Source: Zonotrichia leucophrys gambelii
Lineage: Eukaryota; Chordata; Aves; Passeriformes; Passerellidae
Length of the DNA: 64,000 nt
Direction of reading: 5' to 3'
NCBI RefSeq assembly: GCF_028769735.1
Contig: NC_088170.1
Span: 59,615,585-59,679,584, forward strand
Shown piece after piece: positions 1 to 13,044 of this stretch. Made by a program: the position numbers and the translations under genes. Every line of letters begins with the position of its first letter. The stretch's first letter is position 1. The notes beneath the pieces were generated by a model. The model was not told the DNA's origin, ran no database searches, and saw only the letters and a list, made by a program, of their open reading frames with translations.

Positions 1-3000
1 CAGACCAAAGCCCTGTATAAACAATAACTAATGATTCATTTCTGGGAATTTTTTAACTCTTGTTTCTTTTTATAGCATGTCTTAAAAAATAACATTCTCT
101 CATGCAAAAAAAAGAGAAACAAAAATTACCAGAAAGCCTATTCATCTTGTTGTAATCAAACTTGATTTGCCTCCCCTAAAATTTTTTAATCACTAAATTG
201 TCTCTTTCATTGTTTATTTTTAAATCTTTATTATGCCATACAAATAAAAATGTTGTCATAAATCCCAACAATCTTCAGGGCATCCTTCATTTGAGAATTT
301 AATTATTGCAATTAGAGTTACATTTTGATTACGTTTGACCTGAATCCATCATAGCAATTGCAATGAGAGCTTGCTCAGATTAAGTCATCATTGTATTTCC
401 CCATCCTTCATCATTATTTTTTTTGCACTCTGCATGGCCTCAGCACAGCCTGTTTCCATCAATCACACCACAATGATACCTTCTTTCAACTCACTGGCCC
501 TTTCTGCTGTACAGCCAATATTCAGCATTTCCTATTTCTAGGCAAAACATCAAAGGCAAATATTGCATCCTTAGAACATATCATATCAGATAATACCAAA
601 TGGTGCAAGTAAGTCTACAAATAACTGCTTTGTAGTTAGATTATAATATACTGAATCTTACATGTCATTTTGTGCCACCATACACAAAATCTGTGGGTCA
701 CATATGCACTTAGGAGTTTAAAAAGCATCTACAATTTTTTGGGTTACACTCCAAAGTAGGCTGTTATTCCTAATTTATAAAACATATAATGTACTCAAAG
801 GAATTATGCCCTGTGTATTTGATAATGATACTGATGTTGTAGCCCTCTTTTGCTTTAGGATCTACTAATTTTTCTCAGCATATGAGGTGACAGAAGCATA
901 CAACTCCATTTTAATTTAGGAGACTGTGGGGAGAAATTATGACGAAGTAATAGCCGGGTTCCTGTTCTATGCTGTGCACAAATCATAAATATTTCACACT
1001 CTGTCGTGTATCTGAAGGGATTCCCGTCTGTTAGCAGAGTTTTGTTTGTAATTAAGGTACAAATTACCACTGAAAATTTCTTTGCTCTTCATAGAAGCCA
1101 TTTTCTGAGTTGTGCTGTGCTGTGGTGTTATCAGGGTGAAGAGGAAGGGTGGCTGCCTTTAAATGGTGGTTCCCCATCAAATGCAATCCAGCACACCACA
1201 CGTCTCTTTCTAACATTCCTTTCCAGTGGCAAAGAGAAGGTTAAGGGCTCAACAGCTCCTTTGGGTTAAGATTGAGAGGGGATTTTTTACAGCTTTTTAG
1301 AGCAGGCTTGTGAGCAGAGAGCAAGTTTCTGCCTTTCCAAAACCTGGGCATTATGGTGACAATTTGATGAGCAGCTCTCCACTGCCAGCCCAGCCAGGTG
1401 GTTGGTGGTGCAGGGCTCCTCTTTGGGGTGCCCTCCCTCCTCCTCCTCCTGTCCCTTCCCCACCTGCATCCACCACACAGAGGCAAAACCTCAGTGATGG
1501 AAGAACAGTGCAGAGGCAGAGCCAGGTGTTCTGCTTTCCCAAAGCTGGGGTGAGGGGGAGACATCTCTGGACCTTTCTTCTGTTTTACCCACAGAAGGCA
1601 AAGGCTGTCACACACCCAGCCTGCCCTGTGCTTACTGCACAGGGAAACCAAGCACCCAAAGGAGGTCTCAGGAATTAGCCTTGTTCTGGCCCTTGCTGGC
1701 CTCAGCATGCCCTCACAGCCCTGCACAGCCCTGCTGTGATTGCTGGAGCTTTTACCCCTGGATGCACAGCTCCCAGCTGAGGGTTTGCACCTTGGGCGTG
1801 TGGGAAGTGTCAGGCTGTGGCACTGTGCTCATGCAGCTGGAAAATTGTTCAGAGCAGCACCTGTTTCTCTTGTAAACTTTCTGGGTGTGCTGGTATTTCT
1901 GCAGATCTGTAGATGTTCTGCATCTAGCAAGCATGAGTTTACAAGGTCCCCATGTTATGTGAGATTTTGGGTTAGGAAACTTGCTGCAAGAATGAGACTT
2001 GAAGAAATTAAATGTAAGCACCTGCTTGCTGAAATTGTATTGTACTTGAACTGAACATTTCTAACACTGATGAAAATTAATTTCAGTTTTATGCAAGGCA
2101 TTTACATATGAACAGGCTTTAATGAGATACAAGCAGCTGTCAGTTGCTGACTTCATAAACAAATCAACACCTAATGACTGAATGAGACCTTCAGGATAAT
2201 TGGGTAAATGTAATTATGGTAACTCAGAAGGTAGCAAATATAATTTTACCAGCCACAAATTTGCATTAAATCATTAAGGCTTTTAATATCAGGAGAGAAG
2301 GCAGTGATTTTATTTTAACTCACATATCAGAAAAATTTTATAACAGAGCATCATTTCACTGGCAGTACTTCTGGGACATGATTTCCTTGTGCTTATGTAA
2401 AATGTCACACAACAAAAATGACTTTTATTTGACATCAACCTGAGTTAGATATAATGTCATTAGAGAGCCAGATTGCTTTCTAGTAGCATTAAAAAAAAAA
2501 TTGAGAAACTATGAGGAACTAGGGAAGTTTATTTTTCTTGTAAGAAATGCTTCCATAGCTCCTCAGTGCTGCACCTCCCATTTCAATAGATGCCCAAACA
2601 GTCACTGCCCAGAGAAGCAGTGTTTTATCACTAAGGATGCAGCTGACGCTCATCTCCTTATTCTCTTTTCTTAATTAACATGGCTTTTTTAAATGGTTGA
2701 TTACCATTTTTAACAGCATAATCCTCTTTAGCTGTTGTTACCTTGAGATGCAGAGCAGCCTTGGAAAGCTTTCAAAAGCAGTGAGCAGGACGGGTTTTTC
2801 AGCAGCATTGCTTCTGCAATTGTCACTTCAGTCTAACATGCATTATCCCTCGCCCAGGGAGGACTCTGAATCCATAGAGCTGTCCCTGCCCACAGCCCTG
2901 TGATGGTGGCACTGCTTCCCACAGGAGCCCTGGCAGAGGCTGGGTGGGAAGGGGAGGGCAGCCCCTTGTCCTTGCCCTTGGGGCAGTGGGATTCCCATGG

Positions 3001-6000
3001 TGGCAAAGCTGTCCCTAGGGGAGAGCTGTCTGTCTGAAGGTAAAAATAACTCCTCCCTGCTGGGCTGTCCCCAGCCCCCAGCTGCTGCACATGCCTCCAT
3101 TTGGGCAACATGTTTGTCTCCAGGTGGTAATGAACCTCCTCCCTTCTTCCCCTCCCCTCAAATGAGAGAAACAATCACTTCATTGGGCTGGGGCAGCCTC
3201 TGAGTAGCGAGTGGAGCTGAGTGCACCCTTAGCTTGATGTGCAGCCAACATCTGGAACCGAGGAGGCAGATGGAGCTCTGCACCTGGCAGGGTGGCAGCA
3301 GGAATGGGACAGTGAGACTCTCCAGGGAAACATTTTGGTCAGGTGAAACCAATATGATCCTGAGCAAAGGGCGGGAGCAGCTCTGTGCACACCGAGCCCT
3401 GGGAACAGCCCCAAGGCAGAGCTGCACAGGGATCTTCTCAGCTGGGGCTCCAGGTGCTGTGCTCCCCTGGGCACAGAGGTGTCCTCTGCCACTGCACAGG
3501 GCTGGGCTCTCCCCACTGAGGGTGTAGGTCAGGAGTGAGCCTTGAGCCCAGAGCCAGCCCTGCTGCACCTGAACCAGCCCTGCTGCGTCTGAACCAGCCC
3601 TGATGCACCTGCACAGCCCTGATGCACCTGAACCACCCCTGATCCACTGCACAGCCCTGATGTACCTGCACAGCCCTGATGCACTGCACAGCCCTGATGT
3701 ACCTGCACGGCCCTGATCCATCTGCACAGCCCTGATGTACCTGCACAGCCCTGATGCACCTGAACCAGCCCTGAGGCACCTGCACAGCCCTGATGCACTG
3801 CACAGCCCTGATGCACCTGCACGGCCCTGATGTACCTGCACAGCCCTGATGTACCTGAACCAGCCCTGATGCACCTGCACAGCCCTGATGCACCTGCACA
3901 GCCCTGATGTACCTGCACAGCCCTGATGCACCTGAACCAGCCCTGATCCATCTGCACACCCCTGATGCACCTGCAAATTTGCCCTTCCAGGTCATGTGCA
4001 CCTGGCAGCAGCCAGCGAGCAGCCAAGGCAATGCCATCAATGCCACACCAAGCTCTTTTTAGGGGGCACTACCACTTGTTGGGCACCACGAGGCTTCCAT
4101 GGCACAGTGAAATAGCCTCTGCATCACTGTAAATCTCCCCTGGTTTGCTGCAACACCCCAGGGCTGCAGGGTATCACACCAACTCCACCCATACACCCTC
4201 CCTGATGAAAAACAGGGATACCCTAACACAGTGCTCTCCCTCCTGCTACCTGGGAAAATAGGATGACACAGTTTTACTGTGCTGGGAGTTCACAGGGGAT
4301 GTGTTTGCCTGCTCTAACACTATTCTTTGGTTTCAGTATTGTCATTTTCCTCAGCACACATTAGAGTTAACACCAGTCATTACAGCTCCTTCCAGAGCCT
4401 ACAGCCTCTGTCAGGGCTCTCTGTGGTGCCATTGATGGGAACATGAACCTCACACCAAAGTGATGTGCTGACTTCAGAGCACTCCAAAAATAAACAGTAA
4501 ATAATTGCAGTCAATATTGACTGCCCATTGTGCCTTCACAAGCTTGGGAAGTCCTTTGTGTGCTGATTACTGGGATTGCAGACTTTTAATGGATAATTCA
4601 TAGCTCTTGTAATGTAACCCATCAATACATTATGTCCTGAGGGAGTATTTAATCAGCAGATTTGCCCCTGCAGATTAACTCTGAGTGCTGTAAAAATGCT
4701 TACAGTATTTGCAATATCAAACAGACACTTAAAACAGGCAACAAGGGTCATTTCAATTAAAAATCAAGCCCTTGGGCAGCTTCACATGTTTTTTAAAGAA
4801 ATTTGTAACTGGTACTTTAAAAATTTATCCATACATGTAGCAGTCTTCTCATATGTGCCAGAGTGGCTAATTGCTGTGCCACTCTGTCCTCTTCAGCTGC
4901 ACAGGCCTGCTCCCTTCATTTCTTCACTTCCATACGTGCGAGCAGGTGGCTCAGCCACCTTTACAGCATTCATTTTAATAAGTCTTATTCTACATAAATT
5001 ATTGGGGGTGGGGAAAGGCCTTTGTATCTCCAAGCAGAGTAACAGCATTTTATCCTGTGCCGTAGTAAAGTAACCATATGGCTCAGAAACAAGCTAGAAA
5101 AGCTTCTAATAGGAGCTGCCTGCTTCTCCTCCTCAGCACCCCCAACAAGCCCTTGGCCAGACACAGGCCTATCCCATTTAAAATTGGATTTTTAGTTCTC
5201 TTCAGTCAGCCTTGCTTTCCCTGTCCTACCCCTCCACAACAACGCAATCCAGCCTCAGTGCCCACATTGCCACCACCACCCCTTTTTACTTGGAGTGTAG
5301 AATCTCTGTATCCCCTATTTGGGAGTGGCCACCAGCCAGTGTCTGTAACCAGTTGGATGTGCACCGTTTGGCAGGGTAGCTTGAGAAGGCTTGATGATGA
5401 GAAAGATTGCTTTTCTCATTATTTACTTTCTTCTCCAGCCTTGGTTTTTGAGGGTGGTGGGTGTCAGACTGGGTTTGGCTAGCAGCAGTCACTCCCATGG
5501 AAATGTCAATGTTGCATTGGACAATCTCCTAAAAGGCCAACACTGAGCATTTTTAATGGGTAATATTAGCTAACTTCACTATTGTAAAGAAAAAAAGCTG
5601 TTGAAGATAAAGCTATTTAGAAAGGAGAAGCTAAAGCAAGATTTTGTGCTTGAAGAATATTACAAATATCCAGAGATTAGTTAGGCAAGGAAATTAATTT
5701 GATGATCCCCCACCACAAACCTTGGATGTCACAGATTTTGGGTTGTTGGCCAAGAGCAAGCTATTTGCAGTGTAGGAAAAAATAGATGCAATGAAACAGG
5801 ATCTTTGTCAAAAAGTTGCGCTGTCAATGTCACCAGTGATATGTGAGCAAAATCTGGTTTAGAACTATCCTGACCAAAAAAAAAAAAATTATATCCAAGA
5901 AAAAAGTCAACTGTTGTTGAATGGAAATAGTTGGTATTCACTTACAGTCAAGAACTTTAATAATTGTTGAAATAATAAATATCAGGAGAAACCTCTTTAA

Positions 6001-6391
6001 ACAGTTTATGACCTGTTAACTGTGACCAAAAATATAAAACACAAAGTCATGCCCTAGATACACCTTTCCAATTTTGCAACCATAGCACAATAAAATTCCA
6101 GTAATATTCACAGCTATGCTTGCCTTAAAATAATTCTCAAAATCCCTGCAATTTACTCTTCCTCAGAAATGTCATCAGCCACTGGAAGGTTCATTGTATA
6201 GCCCTGTGCCATGACTGGCATCATCTAGAAAGTTAATTTGTAAGAAGCTGTCTTTGATTGTGCCAGCCTTTGCACCCCAGGCTTGGATTGGGATACTATG
6301 GGATACTAACTTCATTTTTTTTTTTACATTTACCTCTTTTCCTGCCATTTTGTAAAGAATCCAAAAGTGATGCATTGTTATTGATTCTAAG
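1..6391 (+). other. RELN: Intron, 3' part, upstream of w1
   Basis: No exon is recognisable here, although the gene continues upstream because w1 starts in mid-codon. The sequence is mostly AT-rich and unique-looking. A GC-richer patch at about 1290-1760 and 2850-4030 contains the minisatellite at 3562-3974. Open frames on both strands here have no recognisable domain. Confidence 0.8.
3562..3974. repeat. Minisatellite, about 19-bp unit, about 21 copies
   Basis: Units are 18-20 bp, with the commonest form GATGCACCTGCACAGCCCT. Variants carry GATGTACC, GATCCATC, GATGCACTG (one base shorter) or CTGAACCAGCCCT (one base longer). I count about 21.5 copies. Long open frames on the - strand through this block are by-products of the repeat: they give a low-complexity HQGCAG/RAVQ-type peptide with no start context and no domain. 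Confidence 0.93.
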
Positions 6392-6529
6392 GTCCAGTGC
6401 CACACGTTTCCGCTGGAGCCAGTGCTACTACACAGCCCAGGATGAGTGGGCCCTGGACAACATCTACATTGGCCAGCAGTGCCCCAACATGTGCAGCGGC
6501 CATGGCTGGTGTGACCACGGGGTTTGCAG
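6392..6529 (+). CDS. RELN: Reelin exon w1: end of RR2 subrepeat A and first part of EGF2
   Basis: 138 bp, entered one base before a codon boundary and left after two bases of a codon. It encodes [10 protein letters not shown], then [11 protein letters not shown] and the EGF motif [16 protein letters not shown]. The acceptor is CTAAG|G and the donor GCAG|GTATGA. It corresponds to mouse residues about 1005-1050. The ATRFRW plus WALDN plus EGF order is the standard end of a reelin A subrepeat. The EGF is interrupted just before its fifth cysteine and completed by w2. Confidence 0.95.
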
Positions 6530-7161
6530 GTATGAGGCATTTGTCAGACCCTCCTAGCAATGCTCTCCTGATACTTCAAGCACCCTACTCTTTTCCATGC
6601 TTCCTTTTCTTGGCTGTTGTTGTTATTTTTGTATTAAAAATTAAAAAAACAAAAGCACTCTGCAGGGTGGACCATTCAAGCAGCATTAGCAGCAGTTGCT
6701 CCACACCAGCCTGTCCAAGGAGCTGTACCCTTGGCAGATACAAGCACTGGAAGAGCTTTCACCTGCTCCAGGTGTCCTGGTGGGCACTCCAGCCCTTTCC
6801 ACAAGAGCCCCAGCTCAGGGCCAGAGCTGCTTTGCTGAGTCAGAAGATGCCAGGGACCAGCTGAGCTCTGCTTGGCAGCCACTGTCAGAATGGGTGCTAG
6901 ACCAAGGATGCAGACTGCTACTCCCTGCCAGCTTCAAATTTTCTGGAGACCCCAGGGCTTTGAGGTTTTTTAATTAAAAAAAATTCCAATTTTCCAGTTA
7001 TTCAGATTTTTTTCCATGATACAAAACCACAATTCCAAAATGATTTTTGTTTTCAATTATGGTTGTCCACATCGAATTTTATAAGGTCAGTGCACTACCT
7101 TAACTAATTTCCAGTATCAAATAAAGTCCTTAAAACTTGTTATGTTTACACTTCCCTCCAG
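6530..7161 (+). other. RELN: Intron w1-w2 (632 bp)
   Basis: GC-richer first half (about 6660-6960), AT-rich second half. No exon or recognisable repeat is seen. Confidence 0.8.
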
Positions 7162-7348
7162 GTGTGATTCAGGGTTTCGGGGTACTGAATGTCAGCCTGA
7201 AAATCCCCTTTCTTCAACCATCATGTCTGATTTTGAGAACCCAGACACCCTGAAGACGGAGTGGCAGGAAATTATTGGGGGAGAGGTCGTCAAGCCCGAG
7301 GAGGGCTGTGGGGTCATCTCATCTGGCTCCTCACTCTACTTCAACAAG
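7162..7348 (+). CDS. RELN: Reelin exon w2: end of EGF2 and start of RR2 subrepeat B
   Basis: 187 bp. The first base completes the split codon; the exon ends on a codon boundary. It encodes [10 protein letters not shown], closing EGF2, then STIMSDFEN and [15 protein letters not shown], the start of the second beta-jelly-roll half of RR2. The acceptor is CCTCCAG|G and the donor AACAAG|GTAGGG. Mouse equivalents about 1050-1112. Its counterparts w14 and w26 in RR4 and RR6 have the same phases. Confidence 0.95.
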
Positions 7349-10300
7349 GTAGGGCTGGGGCACTGATAAAGGCACACACTGCAGGTTTCTGTGGAGCATA
7401 ATGTGGCTGTGAGGCAAAGAGAAGGGAGGTGGAAGAAAGAAGCTGCACCTGATATTAGACGTGTGTTAAACAGCCCAGCTGTGCTCTGCAGGTAAAGAAC
7501 AAAGCAATCAAAAGAGATTGGGAAAGACACATGCACTGTGTAGCAAAGAAATAGCAGCTGTAATGAAAGGTAGTGTATTGCCAGTGTGCTGGGAAGTGTG
7601 TATATTCACAATGTCTTGCCTCGACGTTTTCTTTTTTAAGATTCAGTTTGCAGCCTCCAGCAGCTCCCATTTGTTTCTTCTGTACTGTCCTGGCTAAGAG
7701 ATGGGGAAAGGTTGGCTTTCCAGGACATAAGCAGCTTAATTTGAGGTCACAGGAACAAAACTATTGAAAAAACCCATTTTTTCAGGCTTTTAGAAAATGT
7801 TTAACCTGAAGGAGAATATTCTTTTGTATAACTTGGATACTTTGCAGACAAAAAAATAATAGAACAGGAAGGAGATATGGGGAATTCTGCTAATTAGTAG
7901 CAATTACAGCTAAAATAAAAAGGGATCTTTATGACCTAATGTAAGATTATGCATTGTAATCACTGATTTATTTTTGTATTGTTGCTCCTCAGGTCTATTA
8001 CTAAGGTTTGTTTTGTTCTTAATTGAAAGGAAGAGTGTAAATGCAGCTATGTGCTTCTCCTTTAAAGGTTTGATCAAACTGCCACTGCTGTCATGAGAGC
8101 CAGATTAGTCCCTGTAGAGTAACCCAATATGCAACGCTGTGCAATTGTGTGTTGTTTACCTCATTACAAAAATCTAACCCATGAAATAATTTTCAGCACT
8201 CCTACATACTCACATCCAGCTCCCCTGGAAATAGAGCTCTGCACTGAAAATTTCGTAATAGCCCAATCAGTATAACTAGCTAATTGTGATAATTGGATTT
8301 TTATACATAATTGTCTTCCCTGTTAGATGTTTTTCCTTCTGGCTTGGTTCCTTATGCCAAGTTTCTCAAAAGTATTTGCTAAATTAGAATTAACCTGCTA
8401 TGATCTTTCTTCTGATTCCTGCTAAGGAGGAGTGAAAAACTCATTTAGAAATTCTTGGCTTCTTTCTATTGATCTCTAAGGGTTATGTTATCACTCATTT
8501 CTTGAGTAGTAGCAGTCTGTGTGCCGTCAACAGAAGGTGGTTTATTTAATTTCTGTTTAGATCTTTCTCACACTGTCTAGGGGCCATACTGGTGGATAAT
8601 AAAAAATTATTTTTATAGTTGCCAAACAGTTCTGTATTGTTTTGGGGAGCTCATATTCACATTTCTTTTCATTTGCTCAAACAGCCACTTTTTATTCGAA
8701 TGTCTAATGTTTGCTGCCATAATCAATTACTTTTGCCAGAATTAATGTTGGCTTTGTTCTGACAACCCTCCAGCTTTTGTTTTACAACTCATTTCAATCA
8801 GTTGTAGGTGTGTTCACAATTCAGAGCTCTTTCAATTAGCAATTCCCTGAGGCTTTATGTCACTCATGCCCTCTCTCAGTTTACCTGGGTCTGTGATTAC
8901 CCCTTTGGCAGGCACACCTGCTGTGGGGTGCAGATATGGAAAGCTCACCTGGAACAGTTTTAGGGCCAGAGCTTGGCCCACTGCAGGTCAGGACACACAA
9001 AGGGTCTTTGCATCCTTAGTACCCATTTCTGGCTCCATTTGATGGTGACAGTTTCAAATTCTGGTGTCTCTAATGAAGCTGTGGAAGCAAAGCACCCAGA
9101 GATTATCAGTGTCACCTTGGCCAGCATTAGCCACCTGGGGCTGCGCCCAGGAGCTCAGGGCTGCATCCAGGGCTGAGTTCTTCTCACTCTCATGGCACCA
9201 TCCAGGAGGGAATTCCAGTCTCAGCTGGGAATAAACAACAAAATAAACCAAACCAAGAACAATTCCAGACTAAATCAGTTATGGTTGTGTCCTGTATGAG
9301 CTTTTTGAGAGTCAAAGGATTCTTCAAAGGTTTTGCTGCCTTGGCAAAAGTGGTACAAGCCAACAAAATGTCAGACCTCATGAATTCAGCTTCCAGCAGT
9401 CAGTCTCACAGTGCAAGGTGCCCTATTTGGTAGGGTCCACAAATGAGCTCAGCACCCAGGCTCTTATACCAGCCAAGCAAAGTTCTGAGAAAGAAAGCAG
9501 TAAACATTCATCTCTGCTGGGTTTACCCTCAGCTGTGTAGAACAAAGAAAGAGGTGGTAAATGGAACAAGATTAAAACTCATCTTATTAAAAAACACAGA
9601 TGATATTTTAAATCTCAGCTCCCAAATCTTGTAACCTGTGTCCAGCTAGATGATGTCAATTTCTTATCTCAAGTTTATTTGGAAATTTGTCATAACAATC
9701 CCAAATGTACAAATGAGAGAGAAAAACACAAACATTACTTAAAACACAGGTGTCAGAACTTGGTTTTTCTTTTTTAAACCTTGGTTTTCCTTTTTTAAAC
9801 CTTTTTATGCTTGGAGATGGACAGAAACACACTTTTTAAAGAGAATTATAAAGAATAGGCAGGATGACAGTCCTGGTCCATTTTGGGGAGTGGTGCCAGG
9901 TTGAAGCTGCTTTAATAAATGCAGAAATACAATCCCTGCATCCTCTCTCCAGCTGTACACAAATGGCTTTGCCCTACCTATAAAAGCTGTGGCAGCCTGA
10001 TGCTGTGCTGGGGCTGTTCAGATGCAGGGCATGCAGGTCACCTGTCTGGGGACACTGCTCTCATCCTGTGTCCTGCCTTGCCAGCTTCATATCCCATACC
10101 AGCATCTTGTAGGTTTGGTGATGTGGAAGTCCACAAGTTCAGCCTCAAGCCCCAGGGCACAAAGGGAAGAGGATTATGGGATAATTTCAGTTACAATAAA
10201 AGGCTCTTAAACCTTAAAGCTTTTTTTTCTATGAACATGCTCTGTCTTCTGAACACACACAGAGTGACCACATTGACCTCTTAAGTTCAAAAGCGTACTT

Positions 10301-10991
10301 GGAAAAGCTGTTCACTCAGTTTTACAAGGCTCCCTGTTTCCCTTAGCTGTGCTTAGGTAAACTTGAAACTAAATCCACAGGTTTTAGTTGAGACACTCCT
10401 GATTTACAACGCTTATTAGGAAAAGAATATCGTTTTGTGTAGGAACAAATTTTATTCAGCTGAAGCATGAAGAGAAAATGCCAATCCCTGGTTCTTGTGT
10501 AGAAGATGGACCTTGAAGAAGGTATTAGAGGAGCCAATTTCAGGTGATTGGGTAACCTTGTATAGTGAAAGATTTGACCAGGGAAAAAGGACTAGGAAAA
10601 AGGACTACTGCTCCATGCATTATCAATAGAAAGCTGAAGACTTAAAAATTTAGCCTGGGTTGATTCAGGATATCCAGCACCTGCTCTTTGTCCTCTGAAG
10701 TCACATGGGACCATGAGATTAAATTCTTGTGTGGAAATTGTGTTGTGAATTTTCATTGTGTATTGAAATCAAATAATAAGGTTCTTGTGGGATCAAATCA
10801 GGGTGACATAAAGGATGGCCAAGCAGAATAATTGAAAGACAAAAAAAGTCAAGTTGATACAGAAATCAATGTCCTCCATGTTGTGTAATTTTGTGTGTAA
10901 TGTTCATCTGTGATGGACTTTAAATATGCCTATTCACTGTGAAGGTGCCATAATTAAAATTATTATTGTCCCTCTGTTCTTTGTATTGTAG
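7349..10991 (+). other. RELN: Intron w2-w3 (3.6 kb)
   Basis: AT-rich intron with a slightly GC-richer patch near 8860-9200. No exon, clear transposon or tandem repeat was recognised. Confidence 0.75.
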
Positions 10992-11197
10992 GCTGGAAAA
11001 AGACAGTTGGTAAGCTGGGATTTGGACACAACGTGGGTGGATTTTGTACAGTTTTACATCCAGATTGGAGGAGAGACTTCTTCATGCAATAAACCTGACA
11101 GCAGAGAAGAAGGTGTGCTGCTGCAGTACAGCAATAACGGCGGGATCAATTGGCAGCTACTAGCCGAAATGTATTTCTCTGACTTCAGCAAACCCAG
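10992..11197 (+). CDS. RELN: Reelin exon w3: RR2 subrepeat B with Asp-box
   Basis: 206 bp, starts on a codon boundary and ends after two bases of a codon. It encodes [18 protein letters not shown], then [14 protein letters not shown] and the Asp-box YSNNGGINW, ending YFSDFSKPR. The acceptor is TTGTAG|GCT and the donor CCCAG|GTATAA. Mouse equivalents about 1113-1181. The Asp-box (S/T-x-D/N-x-G-x-x-W) is structural in reelin repeats; no sialidase activity is implied. Confidence 0.95.
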
Positions 11198-12072
11198 GTA
11201 TAATTTTGATCTAAATTAAATAATCCACATCAGCTTTTAAAAATATATATTTCTCAACTTATGAAAACATGAATCATAATTCAAATTTATAATGCTTAGA
11301 AGTCATCATTACTTTTTCTGACTGGCACAGTAAACTCCTGTCACTGGGAATGAAAACTGTAATGAAAGTGGGCCTTACGGTCTTAAGTAAAATATAAAAT
11401 TTCCTATCATCTTCTATGTGAAACATGACTAAAATGCTAAATCTGCAAAACATTAGCAAGCAAATACAGAACTTGCTTAAAAGAGGTGCAGAAATCTTCC
11501 ATTTCCTCTGACTCTGATTTCAGATCTAATGTACATGCATTAATGTCATATGAAGCAAAAACTCCTTTAAATAAATATTTAAGGAGGAGAAGAAATCATG
11601 TTCAGCCATTCAAACTTGGTGTCAGATACCCTGTCAGTGAAAATTTAAATTATATTTGTCTACACGGATGTTAACATGATTTTTCTATTACCCGTAGTCC
11701 ATGTCTTTCAGCATACAAAGATCTGTATAGAAGGCCTGAAATATTTTACCCAAAGAAAACTGCTACATAATCTATTGCATTGTAACAGAAGGATGCTTTT
11801 GTCTACAAATAGGACCAATCAGCAGAAGAGAATGAGAAATTAATTTTGGTAGCATATACCACTATTACTTCCTGGCATCAGAACATGGATCAGCTGAACA
11901 GTTTAATTCAAAGCTAGAGAGCTCAAATCAGTTCCCTATTGTGTTTGGCAATATAGTAATAGAGCAGAAAAAACATACATTTTCTTAAAGAGTTTACAAG
12001 AAGAACAAAGAAGGCTTCTTGATATGCAGTGCATAAATAGGTATCTAGATATATGGGAAAATTGAATAATAG

Positions 12073-12298
12073 CATCACAGAATCCTTAAAGTTGGAAAAG
12101 GCCTCCAAGATCATGAAATTCAACCTTTGACCCAACATCACCATATCAACTAAATTACAGCACTAAGTGCCATATCCAGGGTTTTTTTGGACAGTTCCAG
12201 GGATGGTGACTCCTCCAGCTCCCTGGGCAGCCCAAGGAGCCCCAGTGCCTGACTACCTTTTAGTGGAGAAACTCTGCCTGTTGTCCAACCCAAACCAA
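12073..12298 (-). mobile_element. CR1 LINE 3' fragment, part 1 (interrupted)
   Basis: The block begins with ATCACAGAATCC, followed by GTTGGAAAAGGCCTCCAAGA, and later has CCAGGGATGGTGACTCC and CCCTGGGCAGCCCAAGG. This is the reverse complement of the conserved avian CR1 3' end, so the element lies on the - strand. It is diverged and breaks off at about 12298, where an LTR-like sequence starts, and resumes at about 12682. Confidence 0.85.
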
Positions 12299-12681
12299 TG
12301 TAGCTTCACAGAGAAAAGCAAGGCACAATTCTTCCCGAGAATATTTCTGAGATTCACATTCTCTGAACCTCAGAAGAAGGAAAAACAATTCTTATCATTT
12401 GCTGTGCCTATGTTTGTGCAAAAGTAGAGTGCAATATGGAGATTGTTTACCCAAAGTGATGGTGTTTTGTTTCCTTGGCCTATCAGGACCAAGTGTGTGT
12501 ATGTGTGTGTGTGTTGGGACTGTCGGCTCACAGTCACAAGATTCAGTGCAGTGTGTGCAGAGTGAGTGCTTGGCACATTCAGTTTAGATGTAATGTAATA
12601 TAGTATAATAAAGTAATTAATTAGCCTTCTGATATCAATGGAGTCCTCCTCATCATTCTCTCCCCTCACTGGTTGCCTGCA
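12299..12681 (+). mobile_element. LTR-like insertion within the CR1
   Basis: This 383-bp segment separates two CR1 pieces that would otherwise be contiguous. It starts TGTAGCTTCACAG and ends GGTTGCCTGCA, so it has the TG...CA form of an LTR. It includes a TG-dinucleotide run (12493-12514) and AATAAAG near 12609 in a short AT-rich stretch. The six bases outside each end (AACCAA, AATTCA) do not match, so the target-site duplication is decayed or the ends are slightly misplaced. No internal retroviral coding region is present. Confidence 0.55.
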
Positions 12682-12920
12682 AATTCAATAAACTTCCTCT
12701 GGCAGAGTTTGAGGCAATGTACTCATGTCCCTGGTTGCCTGGGAGAAAAGGTTGATTACCCCGTCTTACTACAACCTCCTTTCAGGTAGTTGTAGAGAGC
12801 AATGAGGTCTCTGCTGAGCCACCTTTTGTCCAGACTAAGCAACCCAAACTTCCTCAGCTGCACCTCATATGAGTTACTCTCTTAGACCCTTCCCCAGCTT
12901 TGCTGCCCTTCTCTGGACAC
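12682..12920 (-). mobile_element. CR1 LINE fragment, part 2
   Basis: Recognisable antisense CR1 blocks include CTACAACCTCCTTTCAGGTA, AATGAGGTCTCTGCTGAGCC, and TTTGCTGCCCTTCTCTGGAC. It continues the element cut at 12298. No open reading frame of the CR1 polymerase remains. Confidence 0.85.
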
Positions 12921-13044
12921 ACAAATTACTGAGGACTTTTACAAATAAGATAGCTGCTGGCTTTCCTGTCTCTTTTCACTGTTTAGTGATACACTTCTCT
13001 ACAAACTGTGTTCTCTGAGGTTCGGCTCTGTTTGTGTTCCTCAG

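Larger units (their letters stand above)
11198..13044 (+). other. RELN: Intron w3-w4 (1.8 kb)
   Basis: Its first 870 bp are AT-rich and plain. From 12073 to 12920 it holds an antisense CR1 fragment interrupted by an LTR-like insertion, leaving about 120 bp before w4. Confidence 0.8.

Noticed and set aside
391..612. Possible upstream reelin exon
   Set aside because: The translation lacks any reelin repeat, EGF or Asp-box motif, and no exon ending after two codon bases was found before 6392.
1241..1726. 161-codon - strand frame in the upstream intron
   Set aside because: GC-rich patch, overlapping open frames on the other strand, no recognisable domain, no exon borders supporting it.
3562..3974. 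CRISPR-like array
   Set aside because: Units abut with no unique spacers, and the genome is vertebrate; it is a minisatellite.
3158..4046. Long - strand open frames (up to 272 codons)
   Set aside because: They run through the 19-bp minisatellite and encode low-complexity repeats in several frames at once; no domain or splice logic.
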